NCBI GenBank assembly: GCA_900543455.1
Contig: UQRR01000095.1
Coordinates: forward strand, 1 to 7,612
DNA length: 7,612 nucleotides
Direction: 5' to 3'
DNA from: an uncultured Dialister sp.
GTDB taxonomy: Bacteria > Bacillota > Negativicutes > Veillonellales > Dialisteraceae
Of the stretch, positions 5,211 through 7,612 are shown one piece after another (position 1 is the first letter of the stretch; every line of letters starts with the position of its first letter). A model generated the notes under the pieces. The model saw only the letters and a list, made by a program, of their open reading frames with translations. It did not search any database and was not told the DNA's origin. The position numbers were made by a program, and so were the translations under genes.

Positions 5211-5221
5211 AGCGTTTCCTT

Positions 5222-5298
5222 AGATCCTTCGACTCAGTTCTCCTGTTTCAGATAAGCCATTTTTTAACATACGACGTTTTTCTCCGCTCAGGATGACG
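5222..5298 (+). repeat. 77-bp dispersed repeat, copy 2 (complete)
   Basis: It starts AGATCCTTCGACTCAG and ends CTCCGCTCAGGATGACG. It has exactly the length of copy 1, with conserved ends and a diverged core of about 33 bp. Confidence 0.75.
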
Positions 5299-5378
5299 AA
5301 ATGCGCCGCACCACCCCCGCACTACCTATAGAAGCTGCTCCCCCTCTTTTGCAAACAATCAAGGGGCAGCACGTCCCC

Positions 5379-5428
5379 GGGGCTAACCCCGAACCCTGAA
5401 CCTTGAAACCCTGAGCCCCTCTTTTTTT
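5379..5428 (+). terminator. Candidate terminator upstream of the leu promoter
   Basis: GGGGC (5379-5383) can pair with GCCCC (5415-5419), followed by C and T7 (5422-5428). The loop is long and holds degenerate CCCTGAA-type repeats. If it works, it insulates the leu unit from upstream transcription. Between 5299 and 5378 I see nothing else. Confidence 0.3.
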
Positions 5429-5430
5429 AT

Positions 5431-5459
5431 TTGCATTTTCCCGCGTTCTATGCTACAGT
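5431..5459 (+). promoter_or_regulatory. Promoter of the leuCD transcription unit
   Basis: TTGCAT (5431-5436) and TACAGT (5454-5459) are separated by 17 bp, and TGC directly precedes the -10 box. It lies just upstream of the T-box leader, with a start expected near 5466. Confidence 0.65.
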
Positions 5460-5465
5460 ATCTCC

Positions 5466-5700
5466 ATATCCCAAAAGACTTTGACAGGAAATAGTAGAGA
5501 GACCGCTCGCTTTTAGAGAGCCATTGGAAGGTGGAAAATGGCAGGAGCCTTTCATCGAACTCATCCTCGAGTCGCAGGCTGAAGGAAGTAGGCCGCGCCG
5601 GAATCTGACCGTTATCAGACAGAGTGCATATTTCTATGAAATATGAATAAGAGTGGTACCGCGAATCTTTCGTCTCTTGCGAGACGGAAGATTTTTTTAT
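5466..5700 (+). promoter_or_regulatory. Leucine T-box riboswitch leader
   Basis: A tRNA-sensing leader. The near-invariant T-box core AGAGTGGTACCGCGA lies at about 5650-5664; its TGGT can pair with the ACCA end of an uncharged tRNA. Stem I signs include AGTA (5493-5496), a GCCATT/AATGGC distal stem (5520-5542), and a specifier region GAACTCATC in which CTC (5560-5562) reads as a leucine codon. A terminator hairpin competes with the antiterminator. Uncharged tRNA-Leu is expected to stabilise the antiterminator and switch on leuCD. The leucine specificity is supported both by the codon and by the downstream genes. Confidence 0.93.
5664..5698 (+). terminator. Regulated terminator of the T-box leader
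   Basis: AATCTTTCGTCTC (5664-5676) pairs with GAGACGGAAGATT (5681-5693) across a TTGC loop: 13 bp with one wobble, followed by a T run. Its 5' arm overlaps the end of the T-box core, as needed for the alternative antiterminator fold. Confidence 0.93.
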
Positions 5701-5737
5701 TGCACCAAAAGTGGGAGATTGCAGAGGAGGAAATAGT

Positions 5738-6997
5738 ATGGGTATGACAATGACACAGAAGATCCTGGCCAAGCATGCCGGTGTCGATTCTGTGAAAGCA
5801 GGGGATCTGATTAACTGCCGCCTTGACTTGGTCATGGCGAATGATATCACCGCGCCGCCATCCATTGCGGAATTCAAACGCATCGGCGTCCCGGTTTTCG
5901 ATAAGGAGAAAATCGTCCTCGTTCCGGATCATTTCCAGCCGGCGAAGGACATCAAGTCTGCCGGACTTGCGAAGATCGTCCGCGACTTCGCGCATGAAAA
6001 CGGCATTGTCAATTATTTCGAGCAGGGGCGTGTCGGTATCGAGCATGCGCTGCTTCCGGAAAAAGGCCTCGTAGGGCCGGGCATGGTCACCATCGGGGCT
6101 GACTCTCATACCTGCACCTACGGCGCGCTGGGCGGCTTCTCCACCGGCGTCGGTTCTACCGACCTCGGCGTTGCCATGGCGACCGGCGAAGCATGGTTCA
6201 AAGTGCCGGATGCGATCAAAGTCGTCCTGACTGGCACGAAGCCGGAGGACATCACCGGTAAAGACGTCATCCTGACGCTGATCGGCATGATCGGCGTCGA
6301 TGGCGCGCTGTACCAGTCGCTGGAATTCACCGGCTCGGGTGTCCATTCCCTTTCCATGACCGACCGTTTCACCATTGCGAATATGGCGATCGAAGCGGGA
6401 GCGAAGAATGGTATTTTCCCTGTCGATGAAAAGACCATCACTTATATTGAAGGACGTTTTGACAAGCCCTATGAAGTTGTCGAAGCAGACGAAGACGCGC
6501 ACTATGCCCGCAGCGTAGAGATCGACCTCTCCTCTATGAAACCGGTCGTTTCCTTCCCGCACCTGCCGGAAAATACGAAGGTCATCGGCACCTTCGGGGA
6601 AATCCAGATCGATCAGGTGGTCATCGGTTCCTGCACGAACGGCCGTCTCGAGGATCTGGCCATCGCAGCCCGCATCTTCAAAGGTCACAAAGTCCATCCG
6701 AATGTCCGCTGCATCATCATCCCGGCGACACCGACCATTTATCTGCAGGCCATGCATGCTGGCTTCATCGAGACTTTCATCGATGCCGGCTGTGCCGTCT
6801 CTACCCCGACCTGCGGCCCGTGCCTCGGCGGCTACATGGGGATCCTCTCGAATGGAGAGAAATGCGTCTCCACCACGAATAGAAACTTCATCGGCCGCAT
6901 GGGACCGACCGATTCTGAAATTTATCTGGCAGGCCCTCAGGTAGCAGCAGCCAGCGCTATCTTAGGACGTATTGCGGTACCGAAGGAGGTCAAATAA
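5738..6997 (+). CDS. leuC: 3-Isopropylmalate dehydratase, large subunit
   Basis: A 419-residue aconitase-family subunit. With LeuD it isomerises 2-isopropylmalate to 3-isopropylmalate in leucine synthesis. The [4Fe-4S] ligands are visible as Cys299 (IGSCTNGR) and Cys359/Cys362 (CGPCLGG). ADSHTCT (121-127) and the GSTDLG segment are further active-site landmarks. The length and the opening MTMTQKILAKHAGV place it in the shorter LeuC type of roughly 420 residues (archaeal/HACN-like), not the roughly 465-residue proteobacterial form. Homoaconitase is the main alternative, but the leucine T-box supports LeuC. The ATG at 5738 has GAGGAGG (5724-5730) 7 nt upstream; a GTG at 5711 lies before that site and is rejected. 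It is separated from leuD by one base and preceded by the T-box leader. Confidence 0.97.
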   Translation: MGMTMTQKILAKHAGVDSVKAGDLINCRLDLVMANDITAPPSIAEFKRIGVPVFDKEKIVLVPDHFQPAKDIKSAGLAKIVRDFAHENGIVNYFEQGRVGIEHALLPEKGLVGPGMVTIGADSHTCTYGALGGFSTGVGSTDLGVAMATGEAWFKVPDAIKVVLTGTKPEDITGKDVILTLIGMIGVDGALYQSLEFTGSGVHSLSMTDRFTIANMAIEAGAKNGIFPVDEKTITYIEGRFDKPYEVVEADEDAHYARSVEIDLSSMKPVVSFPHLPENTKVIGTFGEIQIDQVVIGSCTNGRLEDLAIAARIFKGHKVHPNVRCIIIPATPTIYLQAMHAGFIETFIDAGCAVSTPTCGPCLGGYMGILSNGEKCVSTTNRNFIGRMGPTDSEIYLAGPQVAAASAILGRIAVPKEVK

Positions 6998-6998
6998 T

Positions 6999-7493
6999 AT
7001 GGCAGTATTAGAAGGAAAGGTTTGGCGCTACGGCGACAACATCGACACTGACGTCATTATTCCGGCCCGTTACCTGAATACCTTCGATCCGAAGGAACTA
7101 TCCAAGCACTGCATGGTGGATATCGACCCCACCTTCGCGGAGAATGTCAAAGCCGGCGACATCATGGTCGGCGGTAAAAACTTCGGCTGCGGCTCCTCGC
7201 GTGAACATGCGCCTGTCGCCATCAAAGCAAGCGGTGTACCCGTCGTCATTGCGGCGTCTTTCGCCCGTATCTTCTACAGAAACGGCATCAATGTAGGTCT
7301 GCCGCTTCTGGAAATCGGAGATGACGTCGAGAAGATCCACGCAGGCGATACGCTCCGTATCGATATCTCCACCGGCAAGATCGAAAACCTCACCACCGGG
7401 GATACCTTCCAGGCACCGCCGCTTCCGGGCTTCATCCAGGATATCGCCAAAGCCGGAGGGCTCATCAACTACGTAAAGGGAAAAATGCAGTAA
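6999..7493 (+). CDS. leuD: 3-Isopropylmalate dehydratase, small subunit
   Basis: A 164-residue swivelling-domain subunit that completes the active site of LeuC. Visible motifs are the N-terminal GDNIDTDVIIPARYLN, the signature NFGCGSSREHAP (about 61-72, Cys64), and SFARIFYRNGINVGLPLLE. The length is typical of the short LeuD form that partners the roughly 420-residue LeuC. The ATG at 6999 lies one base after the leuC stop, with AAGGAGGT (6983-6990) inside the end of leuC, so translation is probably coupled. leuA and leuB are not in the window on either side. A short heptamer array begins 16 nt after the stop; no ordinary terminator is seen before the window ends. Confidence 0.97.
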   Translation: MAVLEGKVWRYGDNIDTDVIIPARYLNTFDPKELSKHCMVDIDPTFAENVKAGDIMVGGKNFGCGSSREHAPVAIKASGVPVVIAASFARIFYRNGINVGLPLLEIGDDVEKIHAGDTLRIDISTGKIENLTTGDTFQAPPLPGFIQDIAKAGGLINYVKGKMQ

Positions 7494-7509
7494 TTCTGTA
7501 TTGTAATAA

Positions 7510-7544
7510 GTGAGGAGTGAGGAATTAGGAGTGAGGAGTGAAGG
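7510..7544 (+). repeat. Short heptamer array at the 3' end of leuD
   Basis: GTGAGGA, GTGAGGA, ATTAGGA, GTGAGGA and GTGAAGG, five consecutive heptamers. The unit differs from the GACTGGT type but shares the length and the G-rich sense strand. Confidence 0.75.
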
Positions 7545-7558
7545 TGGCGGCTTCGCCG

Positions 7559-7612
7559 AGATCCTTCGACTCAGGTCGCAGCTGTTCTGGCATTCGTTAT
7601 CTCACATACGAC
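7559..7612 (+). repeat. 77-bp dispersed repeat, copy 3 (cut by the window end)
   Basis: It begins AGATCCTTCGACTCAG. The CGAC that closes the window falls at the 54th base, exactly where CGAC occurs in the other two copies. A GGCGGCTTCGCC segment precedes it. Confidence 0.7.

Noticed and set aside
5615..6757. 380-codon minus-strand open frame
   Set aside because: Antisense shadow of leuC; it also runs across the T-box terminator and has no start signal.

Overview
The window looks like chromosomal DNA of a diderm Firmicute of the class Negativicutes, probably a Veillonellaceae/Dialister-like lineage (class fairly sure, genus only a guess). The main evidence is a porin with an N-terminal SLH domain (OmpM/Mep45 type), which tethers the outer membrane in these bacteria. 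It sits beside Firmicute-style regulation: strong AGGAGG ribosome sites and a tRNA-dependent T-box leader.

Layout. 1-113 (minus): first 37 codons of a probable transposase, cut by the window edge. 131-176: strong hairpin terminator. 241-1455 (minus): SLH porin with a long, hairpin-rich upstream region reaching to about 1780. 2233-2664 (plus): MerR-family regulator. 2664-3663: no gene, but a block of nested hairpin repeats in the order A1-B1-A2-B2-A3, bracketed by a perfect 24-bp direct repeat. 3664-4236 (minus): sigma-70-like factor, divergent from a PaaI-type hotdog thioesterase at 4480-4968 (plus), with a perfect 16-bp inverted repeat between their promoters. 4981-5128: heptamer array. 5222-5298: dispersed 77-bp repeat. 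5431-5700: promoter and leucine T-box. 5738-6997 and 6999-7493: leuC and leuD. 7494-7612: a short heptamer array and a cut copy of the 77-bp repeat.

Gene cooperation. leuC and leuD encode the two subunits of isopropylmalate isomerase and are very probably cotranscribed under the T-box, which senses uncharged leucyl-tRNA. The porin, the MerR regulator and the sigma-like gene with its thioesterase neighbour look like independent units.

The most unusual content is the repeat architecture. Four consecutive gene 3' ends (MerR, sigma-like, thioesterase, leuD) run into, or lie within 16 nt of, a G-rich heptamer array. In each case the array is in the sense orientation of that gene, and in the sigma-like gene it supplies the last residues and the stop codon. 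Downstream lie families of hairpin repeats whose stems are constant while the loops vary. I see no CRISPR array, tRNA, rRNA, toxin-antitoxin pair or defence gene.
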